A stretch of 64,000 nucleotides of DNA from Methyloligella halotolerans (GTDB taxonomy: Bacteria > Pseudomonadota > Alphaproteobacteria > Rhizobiales > Methyloligellaceae): contig NZ_MASI01000008.1 in NCBI RefSeq assembly GCF_001708935.1, forward strand, positions 1-64,000, read 5' to 3'. This document shows, one piece after another, positions 10,227 through 19,315 of the stretch. Both the position numbers and the translations under genes were made by a program. Below the pieces are notes generated by a model, which was given only the letters and a program-made list of their open reading frames with translations, was not told the origin of the DNA and made no database searches. How positions within the stretch are numbered: the first letter of the stretch is position 1; the number at the start of each line of letters is the position of its first letter.

Positions 10227-11009
10227 ATGAGGTATGGAGTGCTGACAGCGCTCGCGCTTTCGGCTGTTGCGCTCTTTGGCGCAACCGCCGCCCAGGCCGA
10301 GCAAGGCGATCGTCTCAAGGAGGAAGCGATGAAGCCGAAGGTCATCTTCTTCGACGTCAACGAGACCCTTCTCAATCTGGAGGGGGTGCGCAGCTCCGTG
10401 GCGGAGGCGCTCGGCGGCCGCGAGGATCTTCTGCCGCTCTGGTTCTCCACCATGCTCCACCACTCCCTGGTCGAGACGGCGACCGGCCGGTTCCATCCCT
10501 TCGGAGAAGTCGGCGTGGCCGCGTTGATGATGGTCGCGGAGACGAACGGCGTCGAACTCACCGAGGAAGATGCGAAGACGGCGATCCTGGAGCCGCTGAA
10601 GAGCCTGCCGCCCCACCCGGACGTGCGCCCTGGGCTCGAAGCGCTGAAGGAGCAGGGCTACACCCTGGTCAGCCTCACCAACTCGTCGAACGCGGGCGTG
10701 AAGGCCCAGCTTGAGAATGCGGGTCTAGCCGATCTTTTCGATCGCATGCTGACTGTCGAGGATACCAAGATCTATAAGCCCAACCTCGCCGTCTACGAAT
10801 GGGCGCTCGACCGGATGGGCGTCGAACCGGAAGAGGCCATGATGGTGGCGGCCCATGGCTGGGACATCGCCGGCATCAAGGCGGCAGGCATGCAGGGCGT
10901 GTTCGTCGCCCGCCCGGGCAAGGCCCTCTATCCGCTCGCCATCCCGCCGGACTTCGTCGTGGCGGATCTCGGCGAGCTCGCCGAGGCCATGAAGCAGCGC
11001 GCGCAATAG
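10227..11009 (+). CDS. Type-II haloacid-dehalogenase-like hydrolase with an apparent signal peptide
   Basis: HAD-superfamily protein. The core begins KPKVIFFDVNETLLNLEGV with the nucleophile aspartate in DVNET, followed by SLTNSS (motif II), the lysine in IYKPNLAVY (motif III) and AAHGWDIAGIKAAG, which fit L-2-haloacid dehalogenases and relatives. Residues 1-24 form a clean secretion signal ending AQA, and the ATG at 10227 has GAGG 7 bases upstream. A second ATG at 10329 starts exactly at the core and has a perfect AAGGAGG in front of it, so two products (exported and cytoplasmic) are possible. It follows the PLP enzyme gene by 48 bases. Confidence 0.82.
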   Translation: MRYGVLTALALSAVALFGATAAQAEQGDRLKEEAMKPKVIFFDVNETLLNLEGVRSSVAEALGGREDLLPLWFSTMLHHSLVETATGRFHPFGEVGVAALMMVAETNGVELTEEDAKTAILEPLKSLPPHPDVRPGLEALKEQGYTLVSLTNSSNAGVKAQLENAGLADLFDRMLTVEDTKIYKPNLAVYEWALDRMGVEPEEAMMVAAHGWDIAGIKAAGMQGVFVARPGKALYPLAIPPDFVVADLGELAEAMKQRAQ

Positions 11010-11042
11010 GCGAACCCACGGCGCGCCGGAGAGAGGGGCTGC

Positions 11043-11066
11043 GGCCTGCCTGACGACAGGCAGGCC
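11043..11066. terminator. Perfect 10-bp hairpin in a convergent gap
   Basis: GGCCTGCCTG and CAGGCAGGCC form a perfect 10-bp stem closed by the 4-base loop ACGA. It lies in the 76-base gap between the convergent dehalogenase and SDR genes. There is no U-run on either strand, so it may stop transcription in both directions with help, or protect 3' ends. Confidence 0.6.
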
Positions 11067-11085
11067 CAGATCGGCTCGGGAAGCT

Positions 11086-11862
11086 TTAGCTGTTCATCTC
11101 GTCGAGAGCTTCCGGCGATTCCGGCAGCACCTGGCCCCCATCGACCACAATGGTCTGGCCGGTCACGTAGGACGCCTCGTCGGATGCGAAGTAGAGCGCG
11201 GCGTTCGCGATATCCGTCACGTCGCCCAGCTCATGCAGAGGGATCGCGGCCTTCATGCCGTTGAGATACTCCTCGCCCGTGCCGGCGAGCCCTTCCGTCA
11301 TGATGTTGCCTGGGAGCACGGCGTTCACCGTGATCTTGTTGGGCGCGAGCTCGATGGCCGCCGTCTTCATGAAGCCGAGCTGACCGGCCTTGCTTGCCCC
11401 GTAATGGGACCAGCCGGGAAAGCCTGTGATCGGTCCGGTGATCGACGAGGTGATCACGATGCGTCCGCTCTTCTTCTGCTTGAGATAGGGCAGGACGGCG
11501 GAGACGCACAGGAAGGTGCTCTTCAGGTTGGTGTCCATCACGAAATCGAAATCCTGCGGCGTCATCTCGCCGAGCTTAGCCGACGGAAAAATGCCGGCAT
11601 TCGCGCAGAGAATGTCGATGCCGCCGTAACGGTCCGCGGCCGCCTTCGCCATGGCCTCGCAGGCATCCGGGTCGCTCACGTCTGCCTGAAAGCCGGAGGC
11701 GTTATCGCCGATTTCCTTCGCCACCGCTTCCGCCTCCGCCAGGTTGCGGGAGACGACCAGCACATTGATCCCCACCTCTCCGAACCGCTTTGCGATTCCG
11801 CGTCCGATGCCCTTGCTGCCACCCGTGACGATCGCCGTGCGGCCTTCCAAAGATTTGAACAT
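11086..11862 (-). CDS. SDR-family oxidoreductase (FabG-like)
   Basis: Classical short-chain dehydrogenase/reductase of 258 residues. The NAD(P)-binding motif TGGSKGIGRG starts near residue 14, NAG is near 88-90, the catalytic serines are near 139-140 and YGASK is at 154-158. The C-terminus ends in the usual VVDGGQ region plus a short tail. It is convergent with the dehalogenase-like gene. The substrate is not predictable; 3-oxoacyl or polyol/alcohol oxidation are typical for this group. It is not close to other fatty-acid genes here, so a housekeeping FabG role is unlikely. Confidence 0.85.
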   Translation of the reverse strand: MFKSLEGRTAIVTGGSKGIGRGIAKRFGEVGINVLVVSRNLAEAEAVAKEIGDNASGFQADVSDPDACEAMAKAAADRYGGIDILCANAGIFPSAKLGEMTPQDFDFVMDTNLKSTFLCVSAVLPYLKQKKSGRIVITSSITGPITGFPGWSHYGASKAGQLGFMKTAAIELAPNKITVNAVLPGNIMTEGLAGTGEEYLNGMKAAIPLHELGDVTDIANAALYFASDEASYVTGQTIVVDGGQVLPESPEALDEMNS

Positions 11863-12025
11863 GGTTCTTCTTGCCCCAGCTCGTGTTCCGACCTTCCAAG
11901 ACTGCGGCAGGCTGGGGAAGGTGTAAACCCGCCGGCGTCGCCGTAAGCCGCTGCCGCGTCCGGATGGGATAAACGCAAAGGCTCGAGGCAGCGTAATCCC
12001 GCTGGGCTTGCGGCGCGCCGACGGA

Positions 12026-12936
12026 CTAGCGGTTTCCGGTCACGGTCGACCAGATTGTGGAGCCGACAGAACGCGCGGACTTCCTCGGATGGTAGGGAAA
12101 GTCCGGCTCGTACTTGTCGGCCTCGATGATCTTCTCGCCCTCCGGCCCGGTGAAGCGGATCGAGGAGCTCGCCGGCGGCGGAAGATGATCTTTAAGCTTG
12201 AACTCGAAGTCGCAGAAATCGACCTCGTGGATCCGCTTCAAGAGGTCCGTCCTGTCGCGGACTTCGTCCACGGGAACGGCCCGGCCGAGTACGGTAATCC
12301 GGGATGGACTGCTCAGAGGCCGAACCGCGAGAACGTCGAAGCCTGCAAGCTTCATGAGGCCGATGACGGCCGTTTTGGTCGGAACGGAGTATGTGTACGC
12401 CTCCGGCACCATTTCGGTTTCGGTATTTACGAAGATGGCGGCCCGCTCTTCCTTCGGATCGTAGGCCGTCTCCATGATCAATAGCCCGCCGTCCTTGATG
12501 ATCTTGCGGCACTCGAGGAAGGCGGAGACCGGATTGAGCATGTGATAAATACGCCCGCGCAAAGGATCAGGTCGAACCGTCCGGCCCCGAAATGCTCGGC
12601 CAAGTCTTTGATCTGCAGGTGGGGATGGTAGTCGATTTCGAGGTCGAGAACCTCCCTTCCGCGCAAGAAGGTTTTCTTCCGGTGAGACTCTGTTGCGTGA
12701 ACCTCGGCGGCGCCAAGTGCTTTCATGCCGAAGCTGGCGAGACCGTCCACCGCGCCGATATCGAGAACCGTCTGACCGGACAGATCGATGTCCTTGAGCA
12801 GATCCATGGCGCCGAACAGCGTGGCGTTCTGAGGCTTCCCAGGCGGAAAACGTCCGCTTGTGGCGAAATCGCCAAAATTGATCGCGTGAAACCATTTCTC
12901 ACGCGAAAACTCATCTTCAAGCGTTTCGTTACCCAC
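12026..12936 (-). CDS. CmoB-like SAM-dependent methyltransferase, frameshifted
   Basis: Class I SAM methyltransferase of the CmoB/DUF1698-like type, about 303 residues once repaired. Motif I is VLDIGAVDGLASFGM in the N-terminal part, preceded by KWFHAINFGD, a typical opening of this family. The frame breaks at about 12550/12551: the upstream frame reads LILCAGV and the family-like continuation IYHMLNPVSAFLECRKII lies in another frame. One added base (GTATT to GTAATT, read on the minus strand) restores VIYHML. It is not CmoB itself, which lies with CmoA in gammaproteobacteria; targets of such stand-alone homologues include tRNA, lipids and glycans. Start is the ATG at 12936. Confidence 0.75.
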
Positions 12937-13037
12937 GGCGAGCCCCCAAAAAAGCTAAATCTAAACCTGACCGGCAGAGCCGTTTATTACGGCGATGAAG
13001 CGTGCGCAACAGCCACGCGGATCGATAAAGCCTAGCT

Positions 13038-13550
13038 TTATTCCACGTCACCGCAATCCTCAGCGAGCCAGGTGCCTTCGGAACTGTGCGACATCTCGAT
13101 GGGCCGACCGCCCCGCGCACCCTTGAACGTCATGCTGCCCGTATAGTGGGTTTCGCTGTCGAACACGTATTCCAAGTGGCCCGTGCCCTGGATCTCGCCG
13201 CGGCACACGAGATCTGCGCTCATCCGGTCTTCGCTCAACTGCCGGTTCTCCATGGTGCAATCTCCCATGTCCTCCGGCTTCGGCAGCTTCCGGTTGGCGA
13301 TTTCCTCCTCGGTCAAGCAGGTCTTGATGGTGGTGGTCTGAGGCTTGGAGAGGTCGGGGATCTGAATACCCATGGCCTTCAGCTGCGCCATCTTGTCGGC
13401 CGGAATGGCGGGCATTTTCGGCATCCCTTCTCCGCCGAACGTCATGGTCGTCGTCTGCTCCCAGAGTCCGGCCCGGCCCTCGGCATAGGCCGGATGAGAC
13501 AAGGCACCAAGGGCGAGGAGGGCCACGGTCGCGAGCCAAAAGCGGTGCAT
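13038..13550 (-). CDS. DUF3617-type periplasmic protein
   Basis: A 170-residue exported protein. A signal peptide covers about residues 1-23 (ending AYA), and the mature part opens EGRAGLWEQTTTM, the start pattern of DUF3617 proteins. Four cysteines (in KTCLTEEE, GDCTMENR, LVCRGE and EDCGDVE) are arranged as in that family and probably form disulfides. No function is known for the family. It is divergent from the phosphatase gene at 13801 and 101 bases upstream of the methyltransferase on the same strand. Confidence 0.75.
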   Translation of the reverse strand: MHRFWLATVALLALGALSHPAYAEGRAGLWEQTTTMTFGGEGMPKMPAIPADKMAQLKAMGIQIPDLSKPQTTTIKTCLTEEEIANRKLPKPEDMGDCTMENRQLSEDRMSADLVCRGEIQGTGHLEYVFDSETHYTGSMTFKGARGGRPIEMSHSSEGTWLAEDCGDVE

Positions 13551-13800
13551 CGAAATCTCCCTGTTTGAAAAATCGGCGACATTTTAAAACGCCGGACAGT
13601 TTGGGCTCTTGCTCTGTCTCTGCAAAGCCTTCGCGTACTCCCTTGTGAGAATTGCTAGGCGTTCGCCCGGCGCCTATGGCATTCTTTCCGGGCGTAGAGG
13701 GGGAAAATTCTGCTTCTAAGAGTATGAATTTGTTGCCGCATTCATTCACCGCGTCCGGACGGATAGGAATGGGGCCGACCACGCTGGAGGAGAGTGCACG

Positions 13801-14394
13801 ATGGAGCAGGCGAAGAAGTCGACGTCAGAGTTTCGCCTCCGGGTAAGGCGCCTCTCGATTGCGGGCCTTGTCCTGATCGGGCTGCTCGGGGCGTATGCCG
13901 GAATGCTCGAGCTGTCGGGCAATTTTCGGGGCGTCGTGCCGGGCGAGTTCTACCGGTCCGGTCAGCCGACGCCTGACGATATCGCCCGCTACCAGAGGTC
14001 CCACGGCATCAAGACCATCATCAATCTGCGCGGCAAGAATGTCGGACGCTCATGGTACGACGCCGAGGTCGAGGCCTCCAAGAAACTCGGTATCGAGCAT
14101 CTCGATTTCCGGATGTCGTCCAAGCGTGAGCTGACCCAGGAGCAGGCCGCCACGCTGATCGCCATGATGGAGAAGGCCCCGAAGCCCCTCCTCATCCACT
14201 GCTATTCGGGCGCCGATCGCTCGGGCCTCGCCGCAGCCCTCTACATCGCCGCCGTGGCGAAGCAGGGCGAGATCCGCGCCGAGGCTCAGCTTACTCCTGT
14301 CTTCGGCCATTGGCCGATTCCCTTCCTCGCCAGCTACGCCATGGATGAAACCTTCGAGGCCCTGGAGCCCTGGCTCGGCTTCCCGGACTCCTGA
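13801..14394 (+). CDS. Membrane-anchored dual-specificity/tyrosine phosphatase-like protein
   Basis: A 197-residue protein with a short basic N-terminus, one membrane segment (about residues 19-40) and a phosphatase domain. The active-site loop HCYSGADRSG (the HCx5R signature) lies near residues 131-140, and the general-acid region precedes it. It is most like small DSP-type phosphatases related to PTEN/DUF442 folds in bacteria. The start at 13801 has a strong GGAGGAGAG just upstream. The cytochrome b gene follows directly. The substrate could be a protein, lipid or polyphosphate and is unknown. Confidence 0.8.
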   Translation: MEQAKKSTSEFRLRVRRLSIAGLVLIGLLGAYAGMLELSGNFRGVVPGEFYRSGQPTPDDIARYQRSHGIKTIINLRGKNVGRSWYDAEVEASKKLGIEHLDFRMSSKRELTQEQAATLIAMMEKAPKPLLIHCYSGADRSGLAAALYIAAVAKQGEIRAEAQLTPVFGHWPIPFLASYAMDETFEALEPWLGFPDS

Positions 14395-14418
14395 TTGCGT
14401 GCCGACAAGACTGAAGCA

Positions 14419-15015
14419 ATGAATCTCCAATCCAAATCTGCGCCGAGCTGGGTTTATGTCTGGGATCCGTTCGTGCGGATCTTCCATTGGAGCGTTGTGG
14501 TTCTCTTCGCCGTGGCCTATCTCACCGGCGACGAGATCATGGGCGTCCACGTCTGGGCCGGCTACGGCATCGCGCTTCTCGTCACCATACGTGTGATCTG
14601 GGGCTTCGTCGGTCCCCGCCGTGCGCGCTTCTCGGACTTCATCTACAAGCCCTCGACCGTGCTGCGCTACTTCTACGCGCTGCTCCGGCGCAGGTCCGAG
14701 AGGCATCTCGGTCATAGCCCCGCGGGCGGAGCCATGATCGTCGCTCTCCTGATCGGACTTGCCGTAACATGCGCCAGTGGCCTCGTGCACTACGCCATGG
14801 AAGATGGTGCAGGGCCACTGAGCTACTTCATCGCCCAAGTGCCGAAGGGCGAGCACAATGCGCTGCTCGGCCTCGTGCACGAGACCCATGAGCTTGCCGC
14901 CAACCTCACCCTGGCGCTGGTGGCAGTGCATATCACCGCCGTGCTCTACGCAAGCTACGCCTATCGCGAGAACCTCATCCGCGCGATGTTCAACGGCTAC
15001 AAGCGTCCCGAATAG
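14419..15015 (+). CDS. Di-heme cytochrome b561-type membrane protein
   Basis: Integral membrane cytochrome of the Ni-hydrogenase b-type/YdhU family, 198 residues from the ATG at 14419. Four hydrophobic segments carry histidines expected to bind two b hemes (FHW, HVW, HYAM and HETHE motifs). Upstream in-frame codons back to a TTG at 14395 lack support. Proteins of this kind pass electrons between quinone and a periplasmic partner such as a c-type cytochrome or a dehydrogenase, but none is encoded beside it. It is convergent with ppsA across only 19 bases. Confidence 0.85.
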   Translation: MNLQSKSAPSWVYVWDPFVRIFHWSVVVLFAVAYLTGDEIMGVHVWAGYGIALLVTIRVIWGFVGPRRARFSDFIYKPSTVLRYFYALLRRRSERHLGHSPAGGAMIVALLIGLAVTCASGLVHYAMEDGAGPLSYFIAQVPKGEHNALLGLVHETHELAANLTLALVAVHITAVLYASYAYRENLIRAMFNGYKRPE

Positions 15016-15034
15016 AAGCGCGACACGCTTCCGA

Positions 15035-17425
15035 TCAATCCGACGGCGTCTTTCCCGCTTCCGCATCGGCCACGTGCTGCTTCACGCTCATGAAGCTGTC
15101 CGGTGTTACCGAGATGGAATCGATCCCGCACTCGACCAGGAAATCCGCGAATTCCGGATGGTCGCTCGGCGCTTGTCCACAGAGCCCCACCTTCGCGCCG
15201 GCCTCATGGGCCGAGGCGATCACCGTGGAGATCATCCATTTCACCGCCGGGTCCTGCTCGTCGAACAGTTCGATCAGATCTTCTGAGTCCCGGTCCACGC
15301 CGAGGGTAAGCTGGGTGAGGTCGTTGGAGCCGATGGAGAAGCCGTCGAAGCGCTCGGCGAAGGCTTTTGCCCGCACCACGTTGGAGGGCAGCTCGCACAT
15401 CACGTAGACCTCGAGCCCGTCCTCACCGCGGTTGAGGCCGTTCTCCGCCATCACCTCCAGAACCTTGTCCGCCTCCTTCGTCGAGCGGCAGAAGGGAATC
15501 ATCACAAGGATGTTCTTGAAGCCCATCTCGTCGCGGAGCCGGCGGATCGCCTGGCATTCCAGCGCGAAGCCCGGCGCGTAGTTTGGCGAGTAGTAGCGGG
15601 ACGCCCCGCGGAACCCGATCATCGGGTTTGCCTCCTCGGGCTCGAATCCGCTGCCGCCCAGAAGGTTGGCGTATTCGTTGGTCTTGAAGTCGCTCATCCG
15701 GACGATCACCGGATTGGGATAGACCGTGGCGGCGATCCGCGCGAGGCCGCGGGCGAGCTGCTGCACGAAATATTGCGGCTTACTCTCGTAGCCGCGAGTC
15801 ATCTTCGCGATCTCCCGCTTCGCCGCCTCGTCTTCCAGCGTATCGAACTCCACCAGCGCCATCGGATGCACCTTCACGTGGTTGGAGATGACGAACTCCA
15901 TGCGCGCCAGACCCACCCCGTCGGCGGGGAGCTGCCACCAGCGCATAGCGGCCGCCGGGTTGGCGAGATTGAGCATCACCTTGGTTCTGGTCTGCGGGAT
16001 ATCGGCGAAGTTGAGGGTCTCTTCCTCGAATTCCGCATCCCCTTCATAGACGAAGCCGTCCTCGCCTTCGGCGCAGGAGACGGTGATGTCCTGCTCGTCG
16101 TGCAGCACTTCCGTCGCGTCGCCTGTTCCCACGATCGCGGGCAGCCCGAGCTCCCGACTCACGATGGCGGCATGGGAGGTGCGGCCGCCCCGGTCGGTGA
16201 CCACTGCCGCCGCACGCTTCATGATCGGCACCCAGTCGGGATCCGTCGTCTCCGTCACCAGCACCGAGCCCTCGACGAAGCGTTCGATATCGGCCGGGTC
16301 GCGGATCAGGCATACCGGCGCGGAGACCACCTTGTTTCCGATCGCAAGCCCAGTGGTGAGCTGGCGTCCCTTCTCGGTGATCCGGTACTGCTTGAAGGAA
16401 CCCGTATCCCGTTGCGACTGCACGGTCTCGGGGCGAGCCTGCACGATGAACATCTCGCCGGTTCGGCCGTCCTTCGCCCACTCCATGTCCATCGGACAGC
16501 CGTAATGGCTTTCGATCTCCACCGCCCAGCGCGCCAGCTTCAGGATCTCATTGTCGGTGAGGACGAAGCTGAGCTGCTCGGCGCGGGACGTCGGCACCAC
16601 ACGGGTCGGGTTTTCGCCTTCCCGGGCGTAGATCATCTTCTCGAGCTTGGATCCCCGGCCCTTATGGATGATCGGCGAGAGGTCGTGGTTCTCCAAAAGC
16701 GGCTTGAACACCTGATAGGCGTCGGGATCGACGGCGCCTTGCACCACCGTCTCGCCGAGCCCCCAGGACGCATCCACCACCACGAGCTTGTCGAAGCCGG
16801 TCTCCGGATCGATGGAGAACATCACGCCGGCGCCGGCCAGGTCGGAGCGCACCATCTGCTGCACGCCGATGGACAGGGCGACCTTCAGGTGATCGAAGCC
16901 CTTGGTCTCGCGGTAGCTGATGGCGCGGTCGGTGAAGAGCGAGGCGTAGCAGCGTCGGCAGGCGGCCAGCAGCTTCCGCGTCCCGCGGATATTGAGGAAC
17001 GTTTCTTGCTGACCGGCGAAGCTGGCATCGGGGAGATCCTCGGCCGTGGCGCTGGAACGCACGGCGACATCGCCGCTTCTCTGGCCCATGCGCTTGGAAA
17101 GCTCTTCGTAGGCCCCGCAGATCGCATCGGCGATCTCCTCGGGCCAATCGGCCGCCAGGAATGCGCCCCGGATGGCGGAGCCGGTCTCGGCGAGAGACGC
17201 CTTCCCGTCCTGATAGTCAGCGAGCCGCCTCTCGATTTCCTGGTCCAGGCCATTGAATTCCACGAAGCGCCGGTATGCATCCGACGTCGTGGCGAAGCCT
17301 GGCGGCACCGGCACGCCCCGGCTCGCCAGATTGGAGACCATCTCTCCGAGCGATGCATTCTTGCCGCCGACGGTCTCGACATCGTCGCGGCCCACCTCTT
17401 CAAACCAAAGAACGGGATTCGTCAT
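15035..17425 (-). CDS. ppsA: Phosphoenolpyruvate synthase
   Basis: Makes PEP from pyruvate and ATP (AMP and phosphate as by-products), the entry step of gluconeogenesis, in the cytoplasm. The 796 residues match the usual length. The N-terminal ATP-binding domain opens with VGGKNASLGEM, the swivelling phosphohistidine domain carries GGRTSHAAIVSRELGLPAIV near residue 420, and the C-terminal barrel ends with the GLCGQAPSDHPEFADF region. Start is the ATG at 17425; the longer frame to 17581 would run into the divergent SDR-DoxX gene. The PPi-type phosphofructokinase in this window suits the same gluconeogenic flux. Confidence 0.95.
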   Translation of the reverse strand: MTNPVLWFEEVGRDDVETVGGKNASLGEMVSNLASRGVPVPPGFATTSDAYRRFVEFNGLDQEIERRLADYQDGKASLAETGSAIRGAFLAADWPEEIADAICGAYEELSKRMGQRSGDVAVRSSATAEDLPDASFAGQQETFLNIRGTRKLLAACRRCYASLFTDRAISYRETKGFDHLKVALSIGVQQMVRSDLAGAGVMFSIDPETGFDKLVVVDASWGLGETVVQGAVDPDAYQVFKPLLENHDLSPIIHKGRGSKLEKMIYAREGENPTRVVPTSRAEQLSFVLTDNEILKLARWAVEIESHYGCPMDMEWAKDGRTGEMFIVQARPETVQSQRDTGSFKQYRITEKGRQLTTGLAIGNKVVSAPVCLIRDPADIERFVEGSVLVTETTDPDWVPIMKRAAAVVTDRGGRTSHAAIVSRELGLPAIVGTGDATEVLHDEQDITVSCAEGEDGFVYEGDAEFEEETLNFADIPQTRTKVMLNLANPAAAMRWWQLPADGVGLARMEFVISNHVKVHPMALVEFDTLEDEAAKREIAKMTRGYESKPQYFVQQLARGLARIAATVYPNPVIVRMSDFKTNEYANLLGGSGFEPEEANPMIGFRGASRYYSPNYAPGFALECQAIRRLRDEMGFKNILVMIPFCRSTKEADKVLEVMAENGLNRGEDGLEVYVMCELPSNVVRAKAFAERFDGFSIGSNDLTQLTLGVDRDSEDLIELFDEQDPAVKWMISTVIASAHEAGAKVGLCGQAPSDHPEFADFLVECGIDSISVTPDSFMSVKQHVADAEAGKTPSD

Positions 17426-17546
17426 GAAATCTGATCGGCCTCCCTCAAGCGTGGTCTTTTGCGCCAGTCTGCACGAAAATGAGAGGGGCAGAAAGCGCGA
17501 GCGCTGGGAACCATAGACACGGGCTGTGACAGGAAGAGGGAAGGGC

Positions 17547-18836
17547 GTGCGAATTCTCGTGACCGGCGCGAGCGGGCTCATCGGTTCGGCGATCTGCGCG
17601 AAGCTGATAGCGGAGGGACACGCCGTCGTCGGTGTCGGGCGCCCCGGCGGATCGCCTCTGCCGCAAGGCCTCGCCGGTCAAGTCTTGGTCGACATGGCGC
17701 GCCCCGGCTCCGCGAGAGAATGGGCGTCGCATCTGCAAGACATCGACGCCGTCGTGAACTGCGCCGGTCTGCTGCAGGCCGGGGAGGGCGGCACCCCATC
17801 CGATCTCCATATCGCGGGCGTCGATGCCTTATTCGCCTCCTGCGAAGCGGCGGGCATTCGCCGCATCGTGAGCATCTCCGCCCTCGCGGTCGCCGAGGAT
17901 GCGCCGACCGAATTCGCCCGGAGCAAGCACCGGGGAGACGAGGCGCTGATGGCGCGAGATCTCGATTGGGTCATCCTCCGCCCGTCGGTGGTGCTGGGCC
18001 GCGCGGCCTATGGCGGCAGCGCCCTCATCCGCGGTCTCGCGGCGTTGCCGGTCTTGCCCGTCCTCATGGAGTCCGGTCCTCTGCAGATCGTGACCTTGGA
18101 CGACGTGGTGAAAACGACCGCCTACTTCCTGAAGGAAAGCGCGCCGAGCCGGATCGTCCTTGAGCTGACCGGCCCGGAAAGGTTGCGTTTCGAGGAGGTC
18201 GTTGCCGCCTATCGTAACTGGCTCCGCTGGCCTCCCGCCCGCCGGTTGCGCCTGCCCGACTGGATCGGGACCTTGCTCTTCAAGCTCGGCGATTTCGCCG
18301 GGCTCCTGGGCTGGCGCGCGCCGGTCCGCAGCACCGCACAGAAAGAGCTCCGGCGCGGCTCCACCGGCGACCCGCGTCCCTGGATGGAAGCGACCGGCAT
18401 GACGCCGCGCTCCTTGCAACAAATGCTCGACGCCACACCTCCTTCCGTTCAGGAGCGGTGGTTCGCCAAGCTGTTCTTCCTGAAGCCGCTGACGCTTATC
18501 GTCTTCGCCGCCTTCTGGCTCATCAGCGGCCTGATCGCGCTCGGCCCGGGCTACGACGAAGGCGTGCGCATCCTGCAAGCCGCCGGGTTCGGTGCCTATG
18601 CCGAAGTGACCACCGTGTTCGGGGCGGTCGCCGATATCGTCCTCGGCCTTGCCATGCTCTATCGGCCGACCGCGCGCGCCGCTCTGATCGCAGCCTTCGT
18701 CCTTTGCATCTTCTATCTCGCGATCGGAACGATCGTCGCGCCACAGATGTGGGCGACGCCCCTCGGCATCTTCACCAAGGTCGTGCCGATCATGGCGTTG
18801 AACCTCGTCGTGCTCGCGCTTCTGAAAGACCGGTGA
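17547..18836 (+). CDS. SDR (NAD-dependent epimerase-like) fused to a DoxX-like membrane domain
   Basis: A two-domain protein of 429 residues. Residues 1-290 are an atypical SDR with the NAD-binding motif TGASGLIGSA near the start. The last 120 residues form a DoxX-like four-helix membrane domain. The start is the GTG at 17547, with GAGGG about 7 bases upstream, rather than the GTG at 17526. Its stop overlaps the start of the DUF2269 membrane protein (TGATG), so the two are coupled and may form a complex. The fusion suggests membrane-tethered nucleotide-dependent chemistry, perhaps on a quinone or lipid; that is inference. Confidence 0.82.
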   Translation: MRILVTGASGLIGSAICAKLIAEGHAVVGVGRPGGSPLPQGLAGQVLVDMARPGSAREWASHLQDIDAVVNCAGLLQAGEGGTPSDLHIAGVDALFASCEAAGIRRIVSISALAVAEDAPTEFARSKHRGDEALMARDLDWVILRPSVVLGRAAYGGSALIRGLAALPVLPVLMESGPLQIVTLDDVVKTTAYFLKESAPSRIVLELTGPERLRFEEVVAAYRNWLRWPPARRLRLPDWIGTLLFKLGDFAGLLGWRAPVRSTAQKELRRGSTGDPRPWMEATGMTPRSLQQMLDATPPSVQERWFAKLFFLKPLTLIVFAAFWLISGLIALGPGYDEGVRILQAAGFGAYAEVTTVFGAVADIVLGLAMLYRPTARAALIAAFVLCIFYLAIGTIVAPQMWATPLGIFTKVVPIMALNLVVLALLKDR

Positions 18837-19315
18837 TGGCCTACCTCGTCCTGAAATATCTGCATGTGCTGGGGGCGGCCGTGCTGCTCGGTACGGGCGC
18901 GGGGATCGCGTTCTTCATGCTGCTGGCCCATCGCACGGGCAATCCGACGACTGTCGCTGCGGTCGCGCGCATGGTCGTCATCGCCGATTTCGTCTTCACC
19001 GCCACGGCGGTGATCGCCCAGCCTGTTACCGGCGTCGCCCTGGCCCTCGCCGCAGGCTATTCGCTCCACCAGGGATGGATCGCTTTTTCGGTCCTGCTTT
19101 ATCTTGTGGTTGGCGCCTTCTGGCTCCCCGTGGTGTGGATGCAGCTTCAGATGCGCGATCTGGCGGAGCGCGCCGCCGGGGAGGGCACTCCCTTGCCGCC
19201 ACGCTATCACCGCCTGTTTCGCACCTGGTTCGCCTTCGGAATCCCGGCCTTCGTCGCGGTGCTGGCGATCTACTGGCTGATGATCGCCAGGCCGGAGCTT
19301 CCGCTTATCGGCTGA
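18836..19315 (+). CDS. DUF2269 family integral membrane protein
   Basis: A 159-residue protein with four hydrophobic helices and the family opening YLVLKYLHVLGAAVLLGTGAG. DUF2269 proteins have no known function. The start ATG overlaps the stop of the SDR-DoxX gene, and the last 11 bases overlap the end of the opposing MFS gene. Tight coupling to a DoxX-bearing oxidoreductase hints at a shared membrane task. Confidence 0.82.
   Translation: MAYLVLKYLHVLGAAVLLGTGAGIAFFMLLAHRTGNPTTVAAVARMVVIADFVFTATAVIAQPVTGVALALAAGYSLHQGWIAFSVLLYLVVGAFWLPVVWMQLQMRDLAERAAGEGTPLPPRYHRLFRTWFAFGIPAFVAVLAIYWLMIARPELPLIG

Noticed and set aside
15773..17434. A 553-codon open frame opposite ppsA
   Set aside because: It is a GC-rich shadow of ppsA with no recognisable motif and no ribosome site.
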